Positions 12,001 through 22,028 of a DNA stretch of 64,000 nucleotides are shown here, piece after piece. The stretch covers positions 2,170,001 through 2,234,000 of the forward strand of contig NC_067205.1 in NCBI RefSeq assembly GCF_026262505.1. Reading direction: 5' to 3'. A model generated the notes under the pieces. That model had not been told where the DNA came from. It did no database searches and was given only the letters and a program-made list of their open reading frames with translations. Position 1 is the stretch's first letter. Every line of letters begins with the position of its first letter. The position numbers were made by a program, and so were the translations under genes. The stretch is from Trichomonas vaginalis G3. Its lineage: Eukaryota; Parabasalia; Trichomonadida; Trichomonadidae.

Positions 12001-12627
12001 GGGCAATCGCTGGCGACCCAAATCTTCCTAACACTCAAGCATTTCAAGCAATTGTTACCGATAAACAATTTTATGATAAAAACATTTTCAAATTCGCACC
12101 ATTTGATTTCTTCTGTTTTGATAAGAAATTTAAACCTAAATTAAAGAATAAAGCTGAAGAAAAAGCACATGAGAAGAAGTTATTGGGTTTAGCAATTGAG
12201 AAACAAGGTGATAACATGGTTGCTTTATGCCCTAAGTGTTATACATCATTCAACGGTTCAATTGATGGAAGTGATTTTAAAAAGATTGCACAAAAAATGA
12301 AAGGTGTTAGTTTACGACAAAATAAACAATTAACACCTAAAAATTATTTGGATATAATAAATGATAAAGTGATATTTGATGGTCAGAATATTAATTTACA
12401 ACTTAAAAACGGGTCAATGACTCGCTTAACAATCGGTAAGACTGCATTAACAGGGGCACACACTAAGGCTGTATGTTGTGAAAATGGATGTTGTATGCCA
12501 TTTATTAATACAATTTAAAAATTTTTAATAAAATGCCACAGAAGAGACAAAAGGAACCGTTAATGATGCGATTCAATATGTAAATAATGGTTTTGATACT
12601 ATGATTCAAAGAGGTGGGCACCCTTAA
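9052..12627 (+). pseudogene. Protein-primed family B DNA polymerase (Polinton polB), broken
   Basis: Region of the Polinton replicative polymerase. In order the translated pieces show: a CPYC...CEKC zinc-ribbon-like segment, exonuclease motif DFET, exonuclease motif NSGKFDLN, an HNH-like insert (CKMC...LDRIDN...CYCN), polymerase motif A (DFNSLYPS), motif B (KISLNGSYGY) and motif C (GDTDSSY). Order and motifs are those of protein-primed polB of Polintons and adenoviruses. It is broken, with roughly six or seven breaks. Confidence 0.88.
10690..10905 (+). other. HNH-like zinc-binding domain inside the polB region
   Basis: Between the exonuclease and polymerase motifs lies a segment with CKMCGKAF, then LDRIDNEKPHTKENCQLMCC and CNVVKSNK. 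The CxxC...H...C..C layout and the DRIDN..H..NC phrase are those of HNH/endonuclease VII-type domains. It could be a nuclease domain of the polymerase or a captured homing-endonuclease domain. Confidence 0.65.
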
Positions 12628-12651
12628 AACATTTATTTTATTTTTATATAA

Positions 12652-14241
12652 ATGGATAACGCAGATTTAGAAAATTTAATTGATGATTTAGTACTTAATC
12701 AAAATTTTCTTAATTATTATGAATTAAAATCATATCTCCAAAAACATAATAAAAATATAACGGGTGATGATATGGATTATTATTATTCATATTATAAAAA
12801 TGAAATTTTGAAATATCATGATAAAATAATTTCTAAAATTAAAGACAAAATTAAAAATAATGAATATACAAAGGGAAAAACTAAATCACAACTTAAACAG
12901 TTGAAAGATTTCAAAAATAAAGTATTAACAGAAGAAGATATTGATGAATTATATAAATTATATAATCCTGAGCCGCAAAAGCCAAAAAAACAAAAGCCAA
13001 AGAAGAAAAAGCCGAAAACAACACCAAAAGAGAAAGTAGCAAATGTTCAACAGCTAAAGGTGCAAAACGCCCAGGTCCTTCAGACCATAAATGATGCACA
13101 AGCTTTAATTTATGATTCATTAGTTAAACCATATTCAGCCCGACTTTTAAATGAAGATCAACTTTTGGAATTCATCCTTCAACATAAACTCGAAGTGGGA
13201 AAGTATATCAAACCTTTATATACAGCATATTTAAAACAAATGAATAGAATACATCCAGAATTAATGAAAGGAAAATCAACAACAAAAACTTCATCATCCA
13301 AAATCAAAGCAGATAAAATTAAACCACTTGCAAAACCAAAACCTCCAACGGTAGTACCTCCTCCTCCTTCAGTTAATCCTTCATCATTCACTTTATTATA
13401 TCCATTTCAAACATTAAAGAAGCAAAAAGATTTTAAAAAGGATTTCAAGATATTAAATAAACCAACTGACCCAAAATTCAACCATTAAAGGAAAAATTTA
13501 GTCGCCCTTCATTTGCACCATATCCATATTCATACGAAATCGATCATTTAGAATATTCAAAAGGAAACGTTACTTATTTATTTGCCATTAACATTAACAC
13601 TAGATATTTATATTGCATTCCAGTGAAAGGGAAAACAGAACAGGAAACAAGAAGAGCTATTCAATACTTACTAGATCATGAAAGAGTAGATAATATAAGG
13701 GGTGATAGTGATAAAGGATTTCAGGCAGCTATGATCATTATTTCCCACAAATTAATTTTTACTTCTCATCTTCTCCATATACGTTTCATAATAAAATAGT
13801 TGATGCGGTAATGAGAACTCTTAGAGATGCGTTAGGGGTTAACGGTCAGATATACTGGGATGGAAATCATGACTCCATCATACAACAGTTAGTATATTAT
13901 TACAATAATACATGGCATAGAACTATAAACATGAAACCAGTGGAAATGAAAAATGATATTTCAAAAGAATGGGAATATATTAGAAAGCAAATGGAAAGGT
14001 TAAATGATGTTAAACGTGAACAAATTAATTTGGGGCTCATGAATTTTAAACAAGGGGATAAAGTTTTGATTCATCTCGATTATGGAAAAACTATAAATCA
14101 ATGACAAAAAGAAGACGAAGATTTGACACAATAGCTGAATTTGTTAGATATATTAACGGCAATGCATTAGTTGAAGTTGACAATAAATTAATAGAAATTC
14201 CGATTTATTTTATTACTCCATTATATTTAAATAATATTTAA
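12652..14241 (+). pseudogene. Polinton integrase (RVE/DDE superfamily), broken
   Basis: Region with an N-terminal lysine/proline-rich part (PKKQKPKKKKP near residue 110) and a downstream retroviral-type integrase core: YEIDHLEY carries the first catalytic Asp, RGDSDKGF the second, and VDAVMRTLRDALG with YNNTWHRTIN is the typical end of the core in Polinton integrases. It would catalyse insertion of element ends, producing 5-6 bp duplications such as those seen here. It is broken at about three places. Whether the basic N-terminal part belongs to the same original gene is likely but not proven. Confidence 0.8.
13051..13088 (+). repeat. 38-bp block shared with the fibre gene
   Basis: This block, including GCAAAACGCCCAGGTCCTTC, recurs almost exactly in reverse orientation at 19688-19725, inside the start of the fibre gene. 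In both genes it encodes QNAQVLQTI. The surrounding sequence is unrelated. Confidence 0.8.
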
Positions 14242-14260
14242 TTTTTTTATTTCGTAAGAA

Positions 14261-14581
14261 ATGAGTGACAACAAAGCAGCCAAGAGTCCTGATTCAATTA
14301 AGATTCAGAGTCCAGACAATGAATATAAAAAGAAACTAAACAGAATTAAATCAAAAATATGCTATTACAAAAAGAAGCCGCAATGCGGTGGGGCTGATGC
14401 CCATAAAACTAAAGTAATTGAAAACGATAAAGAGAGGAAAGAAATAATCGAAAAATTAGAAACTTACCGTTCAATCCTTAAACTGAGTGAAGCAAAAATA
14501 AAAGAATTTAATAGAATAAATAAATTGATTGGAAGAGATGAATTTAATAAAGATGAATTTTTAAACTCAATCCAAATTTAA
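14261..14581 (+). CDS. Hypothetical coiled-coil protein, element B
   Basis: A 106-residue lysine/glutamate-rich protein with a predicted helical coiled coil over its second half. It contains a CGGADAHK phrase of unknown meaning. The start lies right after TTTTTTTATTTCGTAAG in the usual element context. It sits between integrase and the primase-helicase, which runs the other way. No family is recognised. Confidence 0.55.
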   Translation: MSDNKAAKSPDSIKIQSPDNEYKKKLNRIKSKICYYKKKPQCGGADAHKTKVIENDKERKEIIEKLETYRSILKLSEAKIKEFNRINKLIGRDEFNKDEFLNSIQI

Positions 14582-14615
14582 TTTTTATTCCTCTTCGACA
14601 ACGTCTCTTCGAGAC

Positions 14616-14694
14616 GATGGTGTCACCACGTCACCATGTGTCACCTGGTTAATTAACTTCTCTTAAAATTACTGACAACATGACATTTTGACAT
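14616..14694. repeat. Inverted repeat flanking the primase-helicase, left copy
   Basis: About 80 bp containing GTGTCACCACGTCACCATG, GGTTAATTAAC and TGACAACATGACATTTTGACA-like blocks. The reverse complement of the same series is at 17087-17164 on the other side of the primase-helicase gene. A short hairpin CGTCTC-TTC-GAGACG (14601-14615) sits beside it. Confidence 0.75.
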
Positions 14695-14733
14695 CACAGC
14701 AGGATTAATGCAAAAATAAATTCAAATCATACT

Positions 14734-17010
14734 TTATAAAGCTTCATTATCGTTTGGTTCAACCTGTTTATATAATCCTTTCATTTCTTCTTTCAAAACA
14801 TAACACCATGTTTGTTTACCATCTATTCTTCTCTGTTTCCTATCACATTTATCCTTAATGCTCATTTGGAAATTCTTGTCTTTCATGTCTGATGGTTTGC
14901 AGAATAGAGCATTTTTACACGTCATACCTGCACACAATTCATCATAATGTGTATTTATCCATTCATCTAAAGGATTTGTTGATAATTCTATTAAATCTTG
15001 TTTGGCTTCAGTCATCGGTATGATTCGTACATTAAATGATGAAAGGTCATATTGCATAAAATATGTTAGTAAATTATCATAAAATTCCTTTGTGCATGAA
15101 TTCATTAAATTCTTGAAGTAATCAAATTGACCCTTGAATTTACCATTAACTCTTAAAACTACGTATCTTCTGTCTCCAACTTCAATTTTGACAGGGTAGA
15201 CGTTATTAGTTACCAAAATGAAATTGGCAACATTCTGAGCAGTTCTTCTGGGTTGATTCTTTTCATTAATTCTAATTTGATTATCCGTAATAATTGATTT
15301 CAAAGCGTTGAAGTTTGCGAGTCTATCTTCACCAACATTCTTGAGTTCATTAAGTACAAGAAACATTTTATTCTCAACTACTGAATTGAAATTACCCGTT
15401 AGCTCACTTATTTCAGTAATGTTTTTACATGAATAACCTGCGAGAAGTTCAGAAATAATGTCTGTAAATCTGTTTTTACCTGTTCCCTGAAGTCCTTTCA
15501 AAATAATTGCTGTTTCATTCTTGATTCCAGGATGTTGAATCATTGATGCAATCCAGCCGAGAAGGTATTTATACACTTCATCGTTATTATCACAAATGGC
15601 TTCTTTAATGAAATTCATAAACATCTCAATTTTTGAGTAATCAGGCTTTTCGAGAACGTTGCATTTATAACCTTGAAACGTTGAGAAAACATCTGGGGAA
15701 TCAGATTTAAAGCAAACACCCTTAACGGTTAATGAGGATAATTGATTTAGTAGTACATCCCATGCTGTTATTGTTTTACCTTCTTCTTTAAATAATTTAA
15801 TCATTTTAAGTGACTCTTTCATGTTTGATTGAAGAACGAATGATATTTGATTCATTTTGTCGTGGATATTATAGTCCTTTTGAATGAAATATTTATTTCC
15901 ACAATCTACAAAACGGATTACACGTGATAAATCCTCTATTACTTCAGAACTGTTTTTATACTGATGATTTTCAGCCTTGCGTCTAATATCTGTTATCAAG
16001 AATGAATCATCAAGTTTTATATCAAATGTTATTTTTGGCTTACGTAATAAAGGCAAAACGTATTCGTCATAATATTCCTTTTGATATAGTTTTAGAATCT
16101 TCACTAAAACAAATGGAGAAGTCATTAAATGTGCATATCTACTACGTGCTTTTTCAAAATTACTTTTTGCATTTTCAGTTAAGCTGCAGAAGTTATAAAC
16201 GTTATCGTATGCTTCATTAATCAAATGATCCGGTAACGAATTAATTGCTTGAAACAGTGTGAATAATGTAACTTCTTTTTCTAAATTCATGTTTCCACCG
16301 TCATTATGTACTTCAAAATCACTGATGCCATCAACTATGCTCTGGGCAAGTTTATCGTCAATGTTTACATCTTTGTTTTCATTCATGATAGTCTTTATTT
16401 CTTCGTTCTTCTGTTCAACTCTTACCTTAATATTCAAATCATTTAATATATCATTCACTGTTCTAGTTAATGTTGAATCATAACTTCCACGAATGAATGA
16501 GTATGTTTTGATTGGTTCTGTTGCATTCTTGCGAACTCTTGAATCAGCCATAACTACTAAAGAACGCTTTGAATCATCAATAGAAGTCATGATATCGATA
16601 TCATAATCATTGCAGGAATAGCATTTAATCATTCTGTTCGAAACTGAATAGAAGAAATTAGTGTTACAATAAATGTGAAGACCTCCTGAAGCGGTTTTAA
16701 CGATAACATCTTTATCCGAAAGTTTTGATAAAATATCTTTTCTAACTGTTTCTTTAAGTTCATCATTGTACGATTTATTGATATCAACATCTATAATCGT
16801 TAAATTTGAAATTTTATTTACTAATAAAGCCATACCAGTTTTCCTTCCTCTTCCTCCATCGTGTTTGCGGTAGTTATGTAAATCAATCTTGTTTTCACCA
16901 ATTCTTTCGTTAAGGGTTTTAGTTTCTGCCGTAACTAATTCCTCAGCTAATGACTCAATAACTTTTTCATCAGAAATTATAAAGTTGCTGTTGTTGTTTG
17001 TTGCTGTCAT
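14734..17010 (-). CDS. Primase-SF3 helicase, element B
   Basis: 758 residues, looks whole. The N-terminal part (about residues 50-130) has IIDVDINK and KTASGGLHIY, fitting an archaeo-eukaryotic/prim-pol type primase (D.D and S/GGxHxY-type motifs). The C-terminal part is a superfamily 3 helicase: Walker A LKGLQGTGKNRF, Walker B KMFLVLNELK, and motif C ending FILVTNN. Such proteins unwind and prime viral DNA and are related to poxvirus D5 and Polinton/virophage helicases. The gene runs opposite to polB and integrase and is framed by inverted repeats. A shorter relative is in element C (34422-35660). Confidence 0.85.
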   Translation of the reverse strand: MTATNNNSNFIISDEKVIESLAEELVTAETKTLNERIGENKIDLHNYRKHDGGRGRKTGMALLVNKISNLTIIDVDINKSYNDELKETVRKDILSKLSDKDVIVKTASGGLHIYCNTNFFYSVSNRMIKCYSCNDYDIDIMTSIDDSKRSLVVMADSRVRKNATEPIKTYSFIRGSYDSTLTRTVNDILNDLNIKVRVEQKNEEIKTIMNENKDVNIDDKLAQSIVDGISDFEVHNDGGNMNLEKEVTLFTLFQAINSLPDHLINEAYDNVYNFCSLTENAKSNFEKARSRYAHLMTSPFVLVKILKLYQKEYYDEYVLPLLRKPKITFDIKLDDSFLITDIRRKAENHQYKNSSEVIEDLSRVIRFVDCGNKYFIQKDYNIHDKMNQISFVLQSNMKESLKMIKLFKEEGKTITAWDVLLNQLSSLTVKGVCFKSDSPDVFSTFQGYKCNVLEKPDYSKIEMFMNFIKEAICDNNDEVYKYLLGWIASMIQHPGIKNETAIILKGLQGTGKNRFTDIISELLAGYSCKNITEISELTGNFNSVVENKMFLVLNELKNVGEDRLANFNALKSIITDNQIRINEKNQPRRTAQNVANFILVTNNVYPVKIEVGDRRYVVLRVNGKFKGQFDYFKNLMNSCTKEFYDNLLTYFMQYDLSSFNVRIIPMTEAKQDLIELSTNPLDEWINTHYDELCAGMTCKNALFCKPSDMKDKNFQMSIKDKCDRKQRRIDGKQTWCYVLKEEMKGLYKQVEPNDNEAL

Positions 17011-17086
17011 TTATATAGGAATAAAAAAATAAAAATAATTTTAAAACTAACTTTATTTTTGGACTGCATCAAATTTCCAGGACTGT

Positions 17087-17164
17087 TGTCAAAATGTCAT
17101 GCTGTCATCATTTTTTAAAGAAGTTAATTAACCTGGTAACATGGTGACGTGGTGACACCATCAG
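17087..17164. repeat. Inverted repeat flanking the primase-helicase, right copy
   Basis: Reverse complement of 14616-14694, with the blocks TGTTGTCAAAATGTCATG, GTTAATTAACC and ACATGGTGACGTGGTGACAC. The copy lies upstream of the primase-helicase start and may contain an origin or a regulatory site (inference). Confidence 0.75.
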
Positions 17165-17281
17165 TTATTCAAAAATAATTAATTATTGAATAACCTAAAA
17201 ACCATTAACGATAACATATATTTCTACAGTTCATCCATTACTTCATTACCTAATTAATTACAGACATAAAATATATTTAGT

Positions 17282-17569
17282 TCATAAAAATTTTTTGATT
17301 AATTTTGGCTTATTTTTATTCTTCCAGTAATCCTTTTCGAGTTCCGATAAATGTGTGGGGTTCGATTCTCTCAAATTTCTAGAAGGAATTTTATCATCCA
17401 CACCTCCTTCATAAATGACAGTGTATTCATCTTTAACCTGATGAACTATATTTTCATCATAAAATCTCTTAATTTCTGTTCTATCATTAAATCCCGCATT
17501 CTTTGCAGCTTCATAGAATTTTTTAAATGACCTCCACGGTGATGATTCGAATACTTCTTTTAAACTCAT
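17282..17569 (-). CDS. Hypothetical small basic protein, element B
   Basis: A 95-residue charged protein (MSLKEVFESSPWRSFKKF...) without recognised domain. Start context TTTTTACATAAATG. The C-terminus is lysine-rich. It lies between the helicase and the fibre gene on the same strand. Confidence 0.55.
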   Translation of the reverse strand: MSLKEVFESSPWRSFKKFYEAAKNAGFNDRTEIKRFYDENIVHQVKDEYTVIYEGGVDDKIPSRNLRESNPTHLSELEKDYWKNKNKPKLIKKFL

Positions 17570-17588
17570 TTATGTAAAAATAAAGATT

Positions 17589-19740
17589 TTATTCAAGACG
17601 GTACCATGCAAATACAGTCATAAATGGTGGCATGTAATCTTCACCCGAGCCTGTTGGATTTGTTGTGAAAGTATGTGAATGATTTCCTCCTGGTTCAGTT
17701 GGTCGAAAAGTCTTTTTTGTTGAATCGTTATAAACTGGAGATAAAACATCATGACCGGCTTCATAGTCTGAGTTGTATAATGGGTGGTCTCTTAATGATG
17801 TATATGTCGCCAGAAAAGTTTGTAGTTCCTGTATGCTTATGCGGCGGAAGGTTTGCTTCTTTAATTTTCTTTGAACCACCTGTTTGCTTTGAAGAGTTAG
17901 CACAATAGAGGAAACGATCAGTTATTTGTTGCCATGTACCGAAACCGAATACATCAGCTGGATTTGTTGAATTCATTGATGTATATATTGAACCAATGGG
18001 GTAAATCATCTCAAGAATTGTATTTAATCCATTATGAATATTGAATTTATTATATAATATTGAAACTGGGCGAGTATTTAAAACTGGTCTTGTTATCAAT
18101 ATTAACGTATTATTTTTGAAAATTGCTTTTCTAACATCTTGGAATTTTGTGATTTCAGACCAGTTTCTTCCATCATTACTGATATTTACTAAATCACCAC
18201 ATCCTAAAGCAATAAAATGACCATCAATATAAAACAAATTTGTAAATCTATAATTTCGAGTAAATTTTGGAGTGAATGAATAAACCAATTCCCAACTTGG
18301 TGTTTTCTCTGGATCCTGTGAAAAATCCTGTGATAAATAAATATGTCTGTTATAACTTACAGGATATGAATAGACCATACCACCTGAAACAAGAACACAA
18401 ACATTTGAAGCATAACATAAAGCTTCAATGTCTCCATCAGCTTGAAAAATTTGTTCAAAACGACCAAATGGTATTGAAGATGATCTATAAATTTTATCAT
18501 TTTGTAGGATAAAATACATGTTGTTAATGTAATACCACTTACTTGTATAATCGATTTCCAAATCTGATGACATCATACTAAACATATAATAATTTATCCC
18601 ATCCTCACTAATGAAAATTTGATTGACTTCATAAATTAGTACCCATTTATTATTAACGCATCTAATAGGATTATTTGGATATTTAAATTTAGCATCTTGA
18701 TTTAAATTACATTTGAACCATTGGATACAATCGAATGAATAACAAGGGCAAAAATCATCTCCAACCGTTATCATTCTCATAAATTTACCGTTATTATATT
18801 CAACATATAAAATTCTTGGATTAATGATTGGCTTTCGTGTATCAGGATTCAAAACAGATGGAGTAAATGATTCATAGTTTTTAAAATCATTTGTTTTAAA
18901 ATAATAAAGCACTCCAGCTGTATAAAATAAATACGTGGTCACTCCATCGAAACATATCCATTCAAAAGAATCTATATCAAAGGTTTTATCTGATGATTTC
19001 ATAAAATTTAAAAATGGTGGCGTAAAATATACCTCTGATTGTTTTATTTCTTCATTAACAAATGATATATCAGCTTTCTTTGCTAACTCAGTATTAATGA
19101 ATGAAATAACTTTTTCCTTATCTGCTTTCTTCTCTAACTCATTGTTAACATATGTTTTATTTGCTTTCTTCATTAACTCATCGTTAACATAAGTTTTATC
19201 TGCTTTAAGGTCTAAACATCCTGAAACCCATTCTGTATCAGCTTTAACTTTAAAAGTCTCCAATGTCCATTCATGATACCATTCAACCCTTTCTTTAATT
19301 TCATTATCTTTTTCATCAACATAAACCAAATTTGCTTTCTTCATTAACTCACTATCCACATATTCCTTATCCACCTTCTTCATTATGTCATTTAGGAAAC
19401 CTTCTATGAATTCCTCATTTAAATTAAATCTTCCAATCTTCAAAACTTTAGGAAATGCATTTAATGCATAATATCTCTGTTCTTCTGGTGGAATTGATGT
19501 TATATCATCCGTTATTCCTTTAATTTTTGAATTCATAAATAAAATTTCTTTTATATTTGATATCACTGCACCACCTTTGCAAACGAATTCGAAATGGTCA
19601 TTTTTCAATACTATCTCCAAATCTCCATATTTCAACCTTTGCGTTTGTTCTGCCGTCTTTGAATTATATGCATATATGGCGTATGTAATGGTCTGAAGGA
19701 CCTGGGCGTTTTGCGCCTTAAGTTGCTGTTGTTTAATCAT
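17589..19740 (-). pseudogene. Modular fibre protein: repeat stalk, propeller-like middle, tail-collar knob
   Basis: Probable receptor-binding fibre. The N-terminal part carries repeats of the form KKADKTYVNDEL (about residues 110-215), a trimeric-stalk-like pattern. The middle has Asp-box-like phrases (SFDCIQW, SEDGINYY, SNDGRNWSE) as in sialidase-type beta-propellers. The end has YPIGSIYTSMNSTNPADVFG, GTWQQITDRFLYC and a terminal YMPPFMTVFAWYRL, closely resembling the C-terminal knob of phage tail-collar/short-tail-fibre/gp10-type proteins. A relative sits in element C (46459-47837). It has about one break. Function is inferred from family resemblance. Confidence 0.7.
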
Positions 19741-19764
19741 TTATTACGATTTAAAAATAAATAT

Positions 19765-20473
19765 TTAATCCGTTATCTCATCAGCTATTTTCTCTATTTG
19801 AAATTGCCATAATATTTCATTCATAAATTCTAAATCACAATCAAATAGGTCAGTTATTCTAAATTTAATATTTGATAAATCTTTTGAATGAAGAATAAAT
19901 GAATTCCCGGATAATTGAAACGGATATGATAAAGAAAATGTGTTTAAGTTGATGGATAAAATGTTTTGTATTGATGGGTAAGAGTTAGGGTCTAATGTTT
20001 GATGTGAAAATCTCATTGGGGTATTAACTTTATCACATTTGATTAAAATGAAATTGGAACCAGTGTCAGAATACAAAACATCCCCAACATTTTTCAAAAT
20101 TTAATATCCCCAACAATGAACGAAGATGAGGAGTACAAAATTTAATTTTCAGCGGAAATTTAAAAAGGTTATTTATTTCATCAAGTTCAAAAAGTTTATC
20201 AGGTTTTGATTTAAAATTTTCTTCATACCATACGATAAATGATTCATTTAAATAACTTAAAATCATGTTAATATCCCATTTCGCTATCACATTATTTATA
20301 TACATATCATACGTTTTTTCAAGGTCATCTTTAATAAATGATATATAATCTGAAGGGTCTAAAAGAATGGGATTAAATTTACCACTCACAGAAACGAGAG
20401 TAACATTATAAATTCCGCTAACTGTTAAATTTAATTCACAGTTATTATTCGAAATAATATTGATAATTGACAT
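19765..20473 (-). pseudogene. Unrecognised virion-module protein, element B
   Basis: An unrecognised protein region starting MSIINIISNNNCELNL, with beta-rich N-terminal and a C-terminal part containing SFILHSKDL. The layout (helical middle, then a segment SFxxxxKD followed by a hydrophobic tail) is reminiscent of the paralogous pair in element C (43015-43875 and 47858-48659), which also flank a fibre gene, but similarity is weak. It is broken about once. Confidence 0.4.
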
Positions 20474-20493
20474 TTTTTATTACGATTAAAAAT

Positions 20494-20973
20494 ATGGTAA
20501 AGCGTTATTTTCCAGTGATAAATAAAACTAGAATAAGATTACCTCAAGAATTCATAAATTCAACGAATAAGAAATTCATTCATGTTATAAATTTTAGTGT
20601 TTTCAGAAAATATGAGTCAGTGTCATATTCATCAACAGGTTATATTTCACTTCATTCAAATTTAGTTCAATCAAACCCATATAATGACCATTTCATAAGA
20701 TTTTCAGATGGTATTAAAAATGTAATTGATAGATTAAAATATGAACAGATTGACAATATCGAATTTTTGGAATTTTGGTTTAAATATCCCGATGGAAAAA
20801 AGATTGAAGTTAAAGATAAAGCTGATACTATAACAAAAACAATTACAATGACCGATCCGGATAGTGGGGAACAAAAAGAAATAAAACAAACGATAGAAAC
20901 TGGTGAAAGGTCAATTATTATTGATTATGATTCAAAGGATTATTATTCGATAATGTTAATGCTTGAATATTAA
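20494..20973 (+). CDS. Possible minor capsid (penton-like) protein, element B
   Basis: 159 residues, looks whole. The start at 20494 is chosen for its T-rich box and AAAATATG context; an in-frame ATG 27 bases upstream is less likely. The pattern is mostly beta strand, with STGYISLHSNLVQSNP, a phrase type (YxHSNL) seen in capsid jelly-roll proteins of Polintons and virophages. It could be the single-jelly-roll penton, but this is a guess from pattern. It is convergent with the next gene, with the stop codons overlapping at 20970-20973. Confidence 0.45.
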   Translation: MVKRYFPVINKTRIRLPQEFINSTNKKFIHVINFSVFRKYESVSYSSTGYISLHSNLVQSNPYNDHFIRFSDGIKNVIDRLKYEQIDNIEFLEFWFKYPDGKKIEVKDKADTITKTITMTDPDSGEQKEIKQTIETGERSIIIDYDSKDYYSIMLMLEY

Positions 20974-21639
20974 ATAGCCTTAACAAAGAATTTTTCAAGT
21001 GATATTTTATATTCATCAACTATTTTATTATAAATATCATTATATGTTAAATGAAGTTCAGTTGTTGTTCCGTTCTTTGATATCTTAATTGTGCTAATAT
21101 CCTTTATAGGATTTATTTTTGCAACTGTTCCGCAGCATGAAACCTCATCATCTATGAAAAATTGAATCTTAACGTCTGAATCTTGAACATCACAAAGAAT
21201 GGCGATAATGTGAATTAATGATTCATAAGGTAAAATAATTAAACCGGATTGTCAATTAAATTTATTATTGAATCATAATTATTAATTATTATATCACGGT
21301 AAATTTTCATTAATTCAGAATTAATGTCTATTTTATATGGGTTCTCGATGTTTGATGAAAGAGGCGGGGGTATGTTGGATAAGTGGGAATTTCAACAGGT
21401 TCTTTACCGGGTTCAGATAAAATGATTGGGTCTCCATTCTCATGGTTTTCTTCATTCTCCTCATTCTTCGGTAAGTCACGAGTTAATAAATTTGGTTGAG
21501 TTGCTGACCTTGTTAATTCAGGGCTAACATTAACTTTAACATTTTGAATAATTCGTGATTTATCATCATTTACGTTATAACCAACCGTAATCTCTGCTTT
21601 TGCGTTAGTGTTCTTTTGACTAGTGAAACGTCTTCTCAT
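20970..21639 (-). pseudogene. SCCG-motif virion-module protein, element B
   Basis: The region starts MRRRFTSQKNTNAKAEITVG with a low-complexity acidic middle and ends in a segment containing DDEVSCCGTVAKINPIKDI. The C-terminal part aligns by eye with the element C protein at 33012-33593 (PDISCCGVSYNAIDKIYVMKGG), including the SCCG motif and spacing, so this is a shared component of both families. In each element it is next to a penton-like gene. No known family is recognised. It is broken at about two places. Confidence 0.55.
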
Positions 21640-22028
21640 TTATAATCGAATAAAAAAATATATTTAAACTTTTATTTTGCTGGAAGTTTTGAATCTATTA
21701 TTCCCTGTATTTGTTCTTGAAGTTGATTTTGAGCTGGTTCATTGTAATTAATAGACCGAATATATTCATTAATTGCATTCTTATAATCATCTGATTTCTC
21801 AAATTTTCTTTTATCTGATTCCTTAACTAAATCATAAGTTAAACCTCGTTGCTGATATAATGGTTTCTTAATTAAATCTTTGAATGCTTGAGATAAAGCA
21901 CCTGATGCAATTCTTGCTACTATAATTGGTTGGAATTGATGTTTAAGTTCATCTTTAACATTTGCGAAAACTGGATCGAATAAAGCAACTTTAAAGAATT
22001 TCTTAGCTGAAATTTCAGGTCTAATATA

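Noticed and set aside
17282-17569. Adenovirus-type cysteine protease in element B
   Set aside because: The protein is too short and lacks a His...Cys layout; no protease was found anywhere in B or C by eye.
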